Assembly: GCA_903844785.1 (NCBI GenBank)
Contig: CAIMVB010000080.1
Location: forward strand, 1 to 7,054
DNA from: an uncultured Rhodospirillales bacterium
Lineage (GTDB): Bacteria > Pseudomonadota > Alphaproteobacteria > Acetobacterales > Acetobacteraceae
Direction of reading: 5' to 3'
DNA length: 7,054 nucleotides
Each line of letters starts with the position of its first letter. Position 1 is the first letter of the stretch. The position numbers were made by a program, and so were the translations under genes. The notes under the pieces were generated by a model. It was not told where the DNA came from, searched no databases, and worked only from the letters and a program-made list of their open reading frames with translations. Below, in pieces: positions 1-5,637 of this stretch.

Positions 1-17
1 AAATACCGGGAACCATG

Positions 18-43
18 CGAACCCTTTTTTAGTTCAAAGCGTT
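18..43 (+). promoter_or_regulatory. Possible EcfG-type (general stress sigma) promoter
   Basis: CGAAC at 18-22 and CGTT at 40-43 are separated by 17 bases. This is one mismatch from the GGAAC-N16/17-CGTT pattern known for alphaproteobacterial EcfG/SigT sigma factors. A perfect GGAAC also lies at 9-13, but its distance to GTT at 32-34 is less typical. The promoter would point rightward into the 3' end of the minus-strand gene at 65-877, where I see no sense gene, so it would make an antisense or short untranslated RNA if real. Chance occurrence is quite possible. Confidence 0.25.
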
Positions 44-64
44 GTCCATTTTTGAGAACGACAT

Positions 65-877
65 CTAAACCCACCCCCAACACCCCGCCCAAATCACCGC
101 CACCCGATCCGCAACGCCGCGCGGCATTGGCACCACCTTCCCCGCCGCCAACCGCCGCAAATCCCGCCCCGCCAGCACCGCCAACAGGGCAGGGGCGATC
201 AACCCTTTCGGCACATAGCGCGGGGCGCTCCGCAAAGCCTCCTGCCCCTCAGCGGCCATCTCAGCGCAAAGTGCTGCGAGCGCGGGCGCGGTTGGTGCGC
301 TGATCACTGCCTCGGCATTCAGTCCCGCCGCCGCAAGCCGATCCAAAGGCAGCAGGCAGCGCCCTTGCCCGGCATGCGCCGCGACAGACCGCAACACCCC
401 CGCCAGCCCATAGGCAGCGCCGAGCGCGCGGAGCTTTTCGGCATCCTCCGCACTGCCGCCCAAAGCCAAGCCCGCCGCATAGGCAAAGCCGCCCGCGGTG
501 CCGCGCAGCCAGGTCACGAAATCGGCTTCGGTCAGTATGCCCGCTTCCTCGGCCTCGGCTTCGCGCGCGTCAATCATAGCCTCAAGCGCGGCGGCATCCA
601 GCGCGCCGGCGGTGATGGCTGTATGGAGCGGTTCGGCAACCTCATGCCGACGGGCGGGCTTGCCTTGGCGCGCTTCTTCCAGCGCGTCGCGCCACCATTG
701 CAGGCGGATCAGCGCGGCCATGGGGTGGCTCGCGGCCTCTCGGGCGCGGGCCAATTCGTGGTTGAAGGCAATCAGGGTGAAGATCGCCTCTCGCTTCTCC
801 GGCGGCGCAAAAAGCGCGGCCAGGAAACGGTCCGGGTCATGGGCGCGGGCAAAGGCCGCAATCGGGGAAAGGCTCAC
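65..877 (-). CDS. Squalene/phytoene synthase-fold protein, NDUFAF6-like
   Basis: This 270-residue protein starts with GTG at 877; I see no ATG upstream in frame. It has the all-helical squalene/phytoene synthase fold and would usually be annotated as such. True synthases carry two aspartate-rich motifs (DxxxD near residue 40, and a DxxxD following the N-I-L-R segment). Here the first site reads AFNHELARAREAA (37-49) and the second AAYGLAGVLRSVAAHAG (154-170), so the metal-binding aspartates are absent. From memory, these segments, together with LIRLQWWRDALEE (56-68) and MIDARE (101-106), match human NDUFAF6, a mitochondrial complex I assembly factor of the same fold. I infer a non-enzymatic role, possibly in NADH dehydrogenase assembly, rather than carotenoid or hopanoid synthesis. 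The gene diverges from sodB. Family assignment is firm; the function is inferred. Confidence 0.88.
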   Translation of the reverse strand: MSLSPIAAFARAHDPDRFLAALFAPPEKREAIFTLIAFNHELARAREAASHPMAALIRLQWWRDALEEARQGKPARRHEVAEPLHTAITAGALDAAALEAMIDAREAEAEEAGILTEADFVTWLRGTAGGFAYAAGLALGGSAEDAEKLRALGAAYGLAGVLRSVAAHAGQGRCLLPLDRLAAAGLNAEAVISAPTAPALAALCAEMAAEGQEALRSAPRYVPKGLIAPALLAVLAGRDLRRLAAGKVVPMPRGVADRVAVIWAGCWGWV

Positions 878-890
878 GCTGCCTGATATG

Positions 891-911
891 CCCGCGCGCG
901 CGCCGCGCGGG
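891..911 (-). repeat. All-GC inverted repeat upstream of the GTG start
   Basis: CCCGCGCG at 891-898 and CGCGCGGG at 904-911 form a perfect 8-bp stem with a 5-base loop. The run is almost entirely alternating C and G. It lies 13 bases upstream of the GTG at 877, so in the minus-strand transcript it would be a very stable hairpin close to the ribosome-binding region. No T tract follows, so it is not an intrinsic terminator. Confidence 0.5.
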
Positions 912-921
912 AAGGGTGCGG

Positions 922-949
922 TTGACGCATTGCAAGGCGCCGCTTACCT
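922..949 (+). promoter_or_regulatory. Candidate sodB promoter
   Basis: TTGACG at 922-927 is a good -35 element of the kind seen at two other places in the window. The best -10 is TTACCT at 944-949 after 16 bases, which is weak. It lies 48-75 bases upstream of the sodB ATG at 997, in the 119-bp gap between the divergent genes. Confidence 0.3.
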
Positions 950-996
950 CAAGCGCAGAGCTTGATGCTCAACATCTGAGGAACGGAGAAACCCCC

Positions 997-1635
997 ATGG
1001 CTTTCAGCCTGCCCGCGCTGCCCTATTCCACCACTGCGCTTGCCGCCAATGGCATGTGCCAGGAAACCCTGGAACTGCATCATGGCAAGCATCACAATGC
1101 CTATGTCACGGCGCTGAATGGGCTGATTGAAGCCAAGGGCCTGGCTGGCAAGTCGCTGGAAGCGATCTGCGCCGAAGCCGGCAAGGCGGGCGCTGATGGC
1201 CTGCCGGTGCTGAATCAGGCGGGGCAGCACTACAATCATATTTTGTTTTGGCAGGTGATGCTGCCGGGCGGCGGTGGCGACTAGCTGCCGGGCGCGCTGG
1301 CCGCGAAGATTGATAGCGACCTGGGTGGCCTGGCGGCCTTCAAGGAAGCCTTCAAGCAGGCTGGCGTGACGCAGTTTGGCTCCGGCTGGGCGTGGCTGAT
1401 CATCGGCGCCGATGGCAAGCTGAAGGTGACGAAGACGCCCAATGGCGCCAACCCGATCTCCACCGGCGAAGGCCAGCCGATCCTGGGTGTGGATGTGTGG
1501 GAACACGCCTATTACCTGGATTTCCGCAATGTGCGCCCGAACTACCTGGATAATTTCCTGAACAAGCTCGTGAACTGGGAAGTCGTTGCCGATCTGATGG
1601 GCAAGGGCGGTCTGGCTTCCGGGCAATCTGCATAA
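997..1635 (+). pseudogene. sodB: Fe superoxide dismutase gene interrupted by in-frame TAG
   Basis: Read through, this is a 212-residue Fe/Mn-family superoxide dismutase, normal in length for the family, which converts superoxide to peroxide and oxygen. The ATG at 997 has GGAG at 985-988, eight bases upstream. Expected metal ligands are His28 (in LHHGKHH), His81 (in QHYNH), Asp166 and His170 (in DVWEHAYY). Gln77 in the N-terminal half, and Gly-Ala instead of Gln in the C-terminal half, point to the iron form. Codon 96 (1282-1284) is TAG, falling between GGGGD and LPGALAAKI. The frame is unbroken on both sides, so this is one nonsense change and not a frameshift. The 95-residue product would lack two of the four ligands. 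Family members I recall have Lys here, so AAG to TAG is the simplest path. Either a true pseudogene, suppressed readthrough or a sequence error. A strong terminator follows. Confidence 0.93.
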
Positions 1636-1652
1636 TTCCAGGTTTGGATATG

Positions 1653-1690
1653 AAAAAAGGCGCCGGGGGGTGACCCTCGGCGCCTTTTTT
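1653..1690. terminator. Bidirectional intrinsic terminator between sodB and yajC
   Basis: A 17-bp stem (1653-1669 with 1674-1690), containing one G-T pair, is closed by a GTGA loop, a stable GNRA-type tetraloop. The stem is GC-rich in the middle, flanked by six A on the left and six T on the right, so it works for transcripts from either side. It lies 17 bases after the sodB TAA and 15 bases after the yajC stop, fitting two convergent genes. Confidence 0.92.
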
Positions 1691-1705
1691 GTGGGCTGAC
1701 GTTTT

Positions 1706-2053
1706 TCAGCTTTTCGCTTCGTCATTCGCGGCTTCGGGGCGAAGCACGCTGCCGATGGTGCCGCGCACCACCATGACTTTCACATTGGGGGCGATTTCGG
1801 CTTCGATCTCGTCAGAGCCATCCTTCACCTTGGTGATGGTGGCCACAATGCCGCCCGCCGTCACCACGCGATCCCCGCGCTTCAATTGGCCGAGCATTTC
1901 ACGATGTTCCTTCATCTTCTTCTGCTGCGGGCGAATCAGCAGGAAGTAGAAGACGACGAAAATCAGAATCAGCGGCAATAATTGCATGACAACCGCCGCC
2001 GTGCCGCCTGCATCCTGGGCATAGGCAGGGCTGATGCCAAAAATTCTTTCCAT
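1706..2053 (-). CDS. yajC: Preprotein translocase accessory subunit YajC
   Basis: This is a 115-residue inner-membrane protein that associates with SecDF in the Sec translocon. One membrane segment spans about residues 21-40. It is followed directly by the basic RPQQKKMKEH stretch (41-50) and the conserved KRGDRVVTAGGI block (58-69), the hallmark of the family. The cytoplasmic tail ends in an acidic/Ala-rich segment. The ATG at 2051-2053 has a purine-rich AAGGA about ten bases upstream. In many alphaproteobacteria yajC is followed by secD and secF; here it runs straight into a terminator and a convergent sodB, so it is a single-gene unit. A TTGACG promoter lies just upstream. Confidence 0.96.
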   Translation of the reverse strand: MERIFGISPAYAQDAGGTAAVVMQLLPLILIFVVFYFLLIRPQQKKMKEHREMLGQLKRGDRVVTAGGIVATITKVKDGSDEIEAEIAPNVKVMVVRGTIGSVLRPEAANDEAKS

Positions 2054-2087
2054 GGTCCGGCGTTCCTTTTTGCGTTGATGGGGCCGG

Positions 2088-2115
2088 AAACTAGCGCCCG
2101 CCCCCTTTCCGTCAA
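2088..2115 (-). promoter_or_regulatory. Candidate yajC promoter
   Basis: On the minus strand TTGACG (2110-2115) is followed after 16 bases by TAGTTT (2088-2093). The -10 lies about 35 bases from the yajC ATG. The pairing resembles the tRNA promoter at 6913-6941, which supports a housekeeping sigma factor. It sits in the 89-bp gap between yajC and the divergent ATPase gene. Confidence 0.5.
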
Positions 2116-2142
2116 TAGCAACCCGGCCTATTGCGCGCGGCC

Positions 2143-3006
2143 ATGGAACATTCTTCGCTTATCCCCGCCCTGACCCGCATTGCCGAGGCGCTTGAACGCC
2201 TGGCCCCGCCGCCCGCGGCCGCCCCTGACCTGACCGGGGCTGATGCCTTCATCTGGCACCCGGAACCGGTGGCGCGGCTATCGCCTGTGCCCAAGGTGGC
2301 GGCAGTGCCGCTGGAACTTTTGCAGGGCGTGGATCGGCAAAAAGAAATTCTGATGGAAAACACGCTGCGCTTCGCGCGCGGCTTCAGCGCCAATAACGCC
2401 ATGCTGTGGGGCGCGCGTGGGACGGGCAAATCATCGCTGGTGAAGGCCGCGCATACCGCAGCCAACGGGGAAGTGCCGGGCAGCCTTGCTTTGATTGAAA
2501 TCCACCGTGAAGACATCAAGACCCTGCCGGATTTGCTGCGCTTTTTGCGCGCGGGGTCTCGGCGCTGCCTGGTGTTCTGCGATGATCTTTCGTTTGAACG
2601 CGAAGATGCCGATTACAAGGCGCTGAAATCGGTGCTGGATGGCGGGATTGAAGGCCGCCCGACCAATGTTTTGTTCTACGCGACATCCAACCGCCGTCAC
2701 CTCATGTCGCGTGACATGATTGAAAATGAACGCAGCGCCGCCATTCATGGGTCTGAGGCGATTGAAGAAAAGGTCTCGCTTTCAGATCGTTTCGGGCTTT
2801 GGATTGGCTTTCATAATGCCAGCCAGGATACTTTCTTCGCGATGATCGAAGCCTATGCCAAGCATTTCGGCTTGAATGTGCCGGTTGAAGATTTGCATGC
2901 GCAGGCGGTGGAATGGTCCGTCACGCGCGGGTCTCGTTCGGGCCGAGTGGCGTGGCAATTCATTCAGGATCTGGCGGGCCGCTTGGGCGTGAAGATGGAA
3001 GGCTGA
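2143..3006 (+). CDS. DUF815-family AAA+ ATPase
   Basis: The product has 287 residues from the ATG at 2143. A TTG four codons upstream (2131) is possible but has no better ribosome site; neither start has a clear Shine-Dalgarno sequence. The AAA+ core is complete: Walker A GARGTGKSS (90-98), Walker B LVFCDDL ending in Asp147-Asp148, a sensor-1-like ATSNRRH (180-186), and the SDRFGLWIGF block (from 214) typical of DUF815 proteins, with a basic SRSGR segment near the C-terminus. The family is cytoplasmic and common in alphaproteobacteria beside yajC; its substrate is not known to me. The gene diverges from yajC and ends 8 bp from the end of the convergent transglycosylase gene. Family assignment is firm; cellular role unknown. 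Confidence 0.93.
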   Translation: MEHSSLIPALTRIAEALERLAPPPAAAPDLTGADAFIWHPEPVARLSPVPKVAAVPLELLQGVDRQKEILMENTLRFARGFSANNAMLWGARGTGKSSLVKAAHTAANGEVPGSLALIEIHREDIKTLPDLLRFLRAGSRRCLVFCDDLSFEREDADYKALKSVLDGGIEGRPTNVLFYATSNRRHLMSRDMIENERSAAIHGSEAIEEKVSLSDRFGLWIGFHNASQDTFFAMIEAYAKHFGLNVPVEDLHAQAVEWSVTRGSRSGRVAWQFIQDLAGRLGVKMEG

Positions 3007-3014
3007 AGCCCGGT

Positions 3015-4850
3015 TCAGCGCGCCCTGCCGGGTAATTGGGGCGCGCTGCCTAGCATGGCCACCACTTCCTTCGTGGACATGAAGCGCGGGAATTCGCCCT
3101 GCACCAATTGATCCAGGCTTGGCGCCGGCAGGCCAAGCCTTGAAGCGTAGATCCAGGAATAAGCGAGCACGCGCTGCACATGGGCGCGGGTTTCATCAAA
3201 AGGTATGGCTTCAACGAATAACAGCGCATCATCGCGGTGGCGCGCTCCCGGAAGCCATTTGGCAAGATTGCCCGGCCCCGCATTATAGGCCGCGAGGAGG
3301 CGGATCAAATCACCGCCCACCGCTTCACTGCGCGCGAGGTAATGCAGATAGCGCTGGCCCAATTCCAGTGAGAGGCCTGGGTTATGCAGCCGCTGCGCCC
3401 CTTCGCCCGCAAAGGAAGGGTCATTCGCCAAATAGGCGGCGGTGGCGGGCATCACCTGCAATAGGCCGCGCGCGCCGGCGCGGGAGACGGCGCTGGAATC
3501 AAAATTCGATTCTTGCCGTGCCAGCGCATACAGCAAAGCGGGTTCCACGCGAAAACCCTGGGAGGGCGTCAGGCGGGGCAGGGGGAAGCGCGCCAGATCA
3601 CGCGGGCGGCCATCTGCCACCTGTGCCAATTCCGCAAGCTGCGCTGAGAGGTGCGTCATGCCGCCCTGGGAAGCCAGCGCCAGCATCGCCCGCAGCAGGG
3701 TAAGATTGCCGCGCGCCAAGGGCCAAAGGGCCCGCAATTCGGCTTCCGCCCGGCTGGTTTGGCCAATTTGGATCAAGGCCAGGGCGCGCCAGCCGCCTGC
3801 GGTTTCCAAAAGCGCCGCCATGCCTTCCTCACCACCCGCTTCGGCATGCCAAGCGAAACCTGGTGTCAGGCCAAGGGCGCGGCGCGCCATCAGCCCGTAG
3901 AAGGTGCGTGGTTCCTGCGCCGCCTGCAAAAGCCAGGGCACATGCATGCCCGGGTGGCGCGCGCGAATGGCGGCACGGCTGGCCCAATAAGCCGCCGCTG
4001 ACCGGCCCGCGGGCGATGCGCCGCTGGCGCGGGCGGCGACTTCAAAATAGGGCAGGGCAACATCGAAATGCCCAAGGCCCCATGCCGCGAGCCCAGCGGC
4101 AAAGGCAGCGCGCCCGCTTGGTTCCAGCCGCGCGCGTGTGGCTTCTGCCGCCAAATCGAAGGCGCGTTCATCCTCACCCCGGCGAAACAGGATCATGGCG
4201 AAATCGGCCCGGAGCGCGGCGGCATAGGCGGGTGTCATGCCGCGGGCCGCTTCCATCTGGCGGAGCGCGGTATCCAGATTGCCATCGCGCACCCTATCTT
4301 GCAGGGCGCGGTCCAGTGCGGGGTTGCGGGTGAAGCCCTGATCTGGGGCTTCCCGTTCTTCCGGCGCCGCGCCCGCATCTTCAGAAAGGCGATCCTGTTG
4401 GGGGGCACTGGGCAGGTTGGCCCCGCGTGGGGCTATGCGGCGGAGCAGGGCATGGATGGCCGGCGCATCCGGATGATCAGCAAAGCGCGCCAGCCAATCG
4501 CGCAGCGCTTCATGATCCGGCTTTGGGGCGGCGGGGTTAAGCCAGCGATCCGCCAGCACATGGCCTTCCAAGCGCCGATCGGTCAGCGCCGCCGCTTCCT
4601 GTTCTGCCGCCGCCCAATCCTTGGCGAGGTGCAACGCAAAAACATCCTGAAGCCGGGCGGCATCGGTTGCGGATAGCGGCAGCGACGCGCCGCCCCTTCC
4701 CAGCAATTGAGCGGGATTTGAAGGCGCGGCGGCGGTCTGGGCGGCCCGTTGCGCGGCGGCAGGATGGAGGGATCCGAACCACAGCGGCACCATCAAGGCG
4801 GCAAGGAAAGCCACGCTCCGGCGCAGGGCCATGGGGCAGATCGCTCTCAT
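3015..4850 (-). CDS. Secreted soluble lytic transglycosylase, Slt70 type
   Basis: This 611-residue enzyme cleaves peptidoglycan glycan strands in the periplasm, forming 1,6-anhydro-muropeptides. A signal peptide covers about residues 1-34: basic start, hydrophobic core (LAALMVPLWFG), then a likely cut after AAAQ. Residues 60-430 are Ala-rich helical repeats like the superhelical U/L domain of Slt70. The SLT domain begins near 435, with catalytic Glu447 in ALARQESNFD, then GLLQVMPATA (462-471) and AYNAGPGN (531-538), the usual motif order. A low-complexity acidic linker (150-172) interrupts the helical part. Translation may start at the ATG at 4848-4850 or at Met7 (4830-4832); both leave a signal peptide. 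It stands alone and converges on the ATPase gene. The family call is secure; the exact subclass is not. Confidence 0.95.
   Translation of the reverse strand: MRAICPMALRRSVAFLAALMVPLWFGSLHPAAAQRAAQTAAAPSNPAQLLGRGGASLPLSATDAARLQDVFALHLAKDWAAAEQEAAALTDRRLEGHVLADRWLNPAAPKPDHEALRDWLARFADHPDAPAIHALLRRIAPRGANLPSAPQQDRLSEDAGAAPEEREAPDQGFTRNPALDRALQDRVRDGNLDTALRQMEAARGMTPAYAAALRADFAMILFRRGEDERAFDLAAEATRARLEPSGRAAFAAGLAAWGLGHFDVALPYFEVAARASGASPAGRSAAAYWASRAAIRARHPGMHVPWLLQAAQEPRTFYGLMARRALGLTPGFAWHAEAGGEEGMAALLETAGGWRALALIQIGQTSRAEAELRALWPLARGNLTLLRAMLALASQGGMTHLSAQLAELAQVADGRPRDLARFPLPRLTPSQGFRVEPALLYALARQESNFDSSAVSRAGARGLLQVMPATAAYLANDPSFAGEGAQRLHNPGLSLELGQRYLHYLARSEAVGGDLIRLLAAYNAGPGNLAKWLPGARHRDDALLFVEAIPFDETRAHVQRVLAYSWIYASRLGLPAPSLDQLVQGEFPRFMSTKEVVAMLGSAPQLPGRAR
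3016..3048. repeat. 10-bp inverted repeat at the ATPase/transglycosylase junction
   Basis: CAGCGCGCCC (3016-3025) and GGGCGCGCTG (3039-3048) are perfect complements around a 13-base loop. The element overlaps the last codons of the transglycosylase gene and begins 9 bases after the ATPase stop. It has no T tract on either side, so it could stabilise 3' ends or slow convergent polymerases, but it is not a standard terminator. Confidence 0.5.
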
Positions 4851-5087
4851 GACCAGAGACCCTTACGCAGCTTTGCGTTGATTTTTCAACACGAAAGAAC
4901 GAAATTTCATGTCACGCACAGTAACAATTACGTTTTATGGAGCTGTTTTTGGCTAGGCTATTGCGGGGGAGGCACCGGAAAGGCGCCTGTTCTGTCAGGC
5001 CCCCTAGCTGTTGCAGAAAGGAAGACGGGTTGCTCGCGCCATGCTGTTTTTGGCGTGGTTTGACGCTTTCACAGATTGGGTATTTCC
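4851..5087. other. Non-coding stretch upstream of the transglycosylase gene
   Basis: No convincing gene is present; open frames here lack ribosome sites and conserved-looking protein. The left part (4880-4940) is AT-rich and should hold the transglycosylase promoter, but no clear -35/-10 pair stands out. A short hairpin GTTGA-tttt-TCAAC lies at 4877-4890. Between 4952 and 5008, GCTAGG/CCTAGC and GGGGG (4965-4969)/CCCCC (5000-5004) are complementary pairs that could fold, though not both at once. Confidence 0.5.
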
Positions 5088-5300
5088 TCAGGCCCGCAGA
5101 ATATCGACCAGATCTTCGATAATGGTCCCTGCTTTTTGGGGATCAGCGAAGGTTGTGACCAAGCCGGATAGACCCGACACCACCCCAAGGAACATGAGAT
5201 GGGGTTCCGCTTCGGCCTGAAGCGCCGCTTGGCGCGCCGATGACGCCACGGCTGCGGCGATGATTGAGATTTTTTCCTCGTCCGAGGTCGCTTTAGTCAT
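5088..5300 (-). CDS. Small protein of unknown function, 70 residues
   Basis: I do not recognise this protein. The ATG at 5298-5300 is preferred because GGAAAGG lies about seven bases upstream; an in-frame ATG at 5334-5336 would add 12 residues without such a site. The sequence starts with a charged stretch (residues 2-10), continues as an Ala-rich likely helix (11-32), then a hydrophobic Gly-containing segment (35-51, LMFLGVVSGLSG) that could be a membrane or buried helix, and ends in an acidic helix-like tail (IIEDLVDILRA). No cysteines or metal motifs are present. It stands alone, about 360 bp from the divergent peroxiredoxin gene. The ribosome site and the protein-like composition support a real gene; no function can be given. 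Confidence 0.62.
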   Translation of the reverse strand: MTKATSDEEKISIIAAAVASSARQAALQAEAEPHLMFLGVVSGLSGLVTTFADPQKAGTIIEDLVDILRA

Positions 5301-5356
5301 GGTCAACCTTTCCGCTATTTGCGGCAGATACGGCATTTTGCCAGAGCAAAATCCTT

Positions 5357-5410
5357 AAGTAAAAGATAAAAAATTCCAAATAAAACAATAAAATTATTGT
5401 TGTTTTACTT
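5357..5410. repeat. Nested AT-rich inverted repeats
   Basis: An outer pair AAGTAAAA (5357-5364) / TTTTACTT (5403-5410) encloses an inner pair AACAATAA (5384-5391) / TTATTGTT (5394-5401) separated by two bases. Both arms are perfect 8-bp matches. The position, about 55-110 bases upstream of the small minus-strand gene, could be a protein-binding or curved-DNA region. The AT content makes some of this expected by chance. Confidence 0.45.
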
Positions 5411-5438
5411 GAAATCCCCAGATGTTTACTCCCTCATG

Positions 5439-5456
5439 TGTAATCTAATCATTACA
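5439..5456. promoter_or_regulatory. 18-bp palindrome TGTAAT-N6-ATTACA, possible operator
   Basis: Perfect 6-bp half sites TGTAAT (5439-5444) and ATTACA (5451-5456) surround CTAATC. Near-symmetry continues outward (CATG on the left, TCATG on the right with one base extra). It is shaped like the site of a dimeric regulator. It centres about 64 bases upstream of the transcription start predicted from the weak promoter at 5477-5505. I cannot name the regulator. Confidence 0.4.
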
Positions 5457-5476
5457 TCATGTATTTCGTATGTATT

Positions 5477-5505
5477 TTGTCCAGAAAAAATTTTCAAATT
5501 ATCCG
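5477..5505 (+). promoter_or_regulatory. Weak candidate peroxiredoxin promoter
   Basis: TTGTCC (5477-5482) and TATCCG (5500-5505) are separated by 17 bases of AT-rich DNA. The match to a housekeeping promoter is only partial, but it is the best pair I found before the gene. It would leave a leader of roughly 150 bases. Confidence 0.25.
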
Positions 5506-5559
5506 TGGGTTACGGCCCAGGTCTGAGGCAGGTTGCCAGCATATTTTTCCAACTGGGGC

Positions 5560-5586
5560 GGAGAGGATTATCCTTTGATCTTCTCC
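5560..5586 (+). other. 11-bp stem-loop in the peroxiredoxin leader
   Basis: GGAGAGGATTA (5560-5570) pairs with TGATCTTCTCC (5576-5586), with two G-T pairs and a TCCTT loop. No T run follows, so it is not an intrinsic terminator. Its left arm is purine-rich and Shine-Dalgarno-like, but no gene starts after it. Confidence 0.5.
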
Positions 5587-5598
5587 AACTCTGGCATT

Positions 5599-5637
5599 CT
5601 TGCCCGGCAGGTGACAGTTTTGTAGGGCAAGGCTACA
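5599..5637 (+). other. Overlapping alternative stems before the peroxiredoxin start
   Basis: CTTGCCC (5599-5605) can pair with GGGCAAG (5625-5631). The second arm lies inside the loop of another hairpin, TGTAG (5621-5625) with CTACA (5633-5637), so the two folds are mutually exclusive. The element ends 15 bases before the AAGGAG ribosome site at 5652-5657. I recognise no known riboswitch. Confidence 0.35.

Noticed and set aside
52..303. Pro-rich plus-strand open frame opposite the synthase-fold gene
   Set aside because: Low-complexity Pro/Ala/Arg sequence typical of an antisense frame in GC-rich DNA, with a weak TTG start.
1366..1635. Separate gene for the C-terminal half of SodB
   Set aside because: The GTG at 1366 lies within the conserved domain and has no ribosome site; the half protein lacks the N-terminal ligands. 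It is better treated as part of the interrupted gene.
949..1725. Minus-strand open frame opposite sodB
   Set aside because: It runs through the strong terminator and a well-recognised SodB coding sequence, with no protein-like pattern of its own.
4877..4890. FNR-like box
   Set aside because: GTTGA-tttt-TCAAC is palindromic but does not fit TTGAT-N4-ATCAA in length or sequence.
5060..5086. Plus-strand promoter TTGACG...TATTTC
   Set aside because: The spacing is 15 bases, the -10 match is poor, and no plus-strand gene follows.
4937..5122. Small plus-strand open frame in the gap before the unknown gene
   Set aside because: No ribosome site, unusual composition, and it overlaps the better-supported minus-strand gene at 5088-5300.
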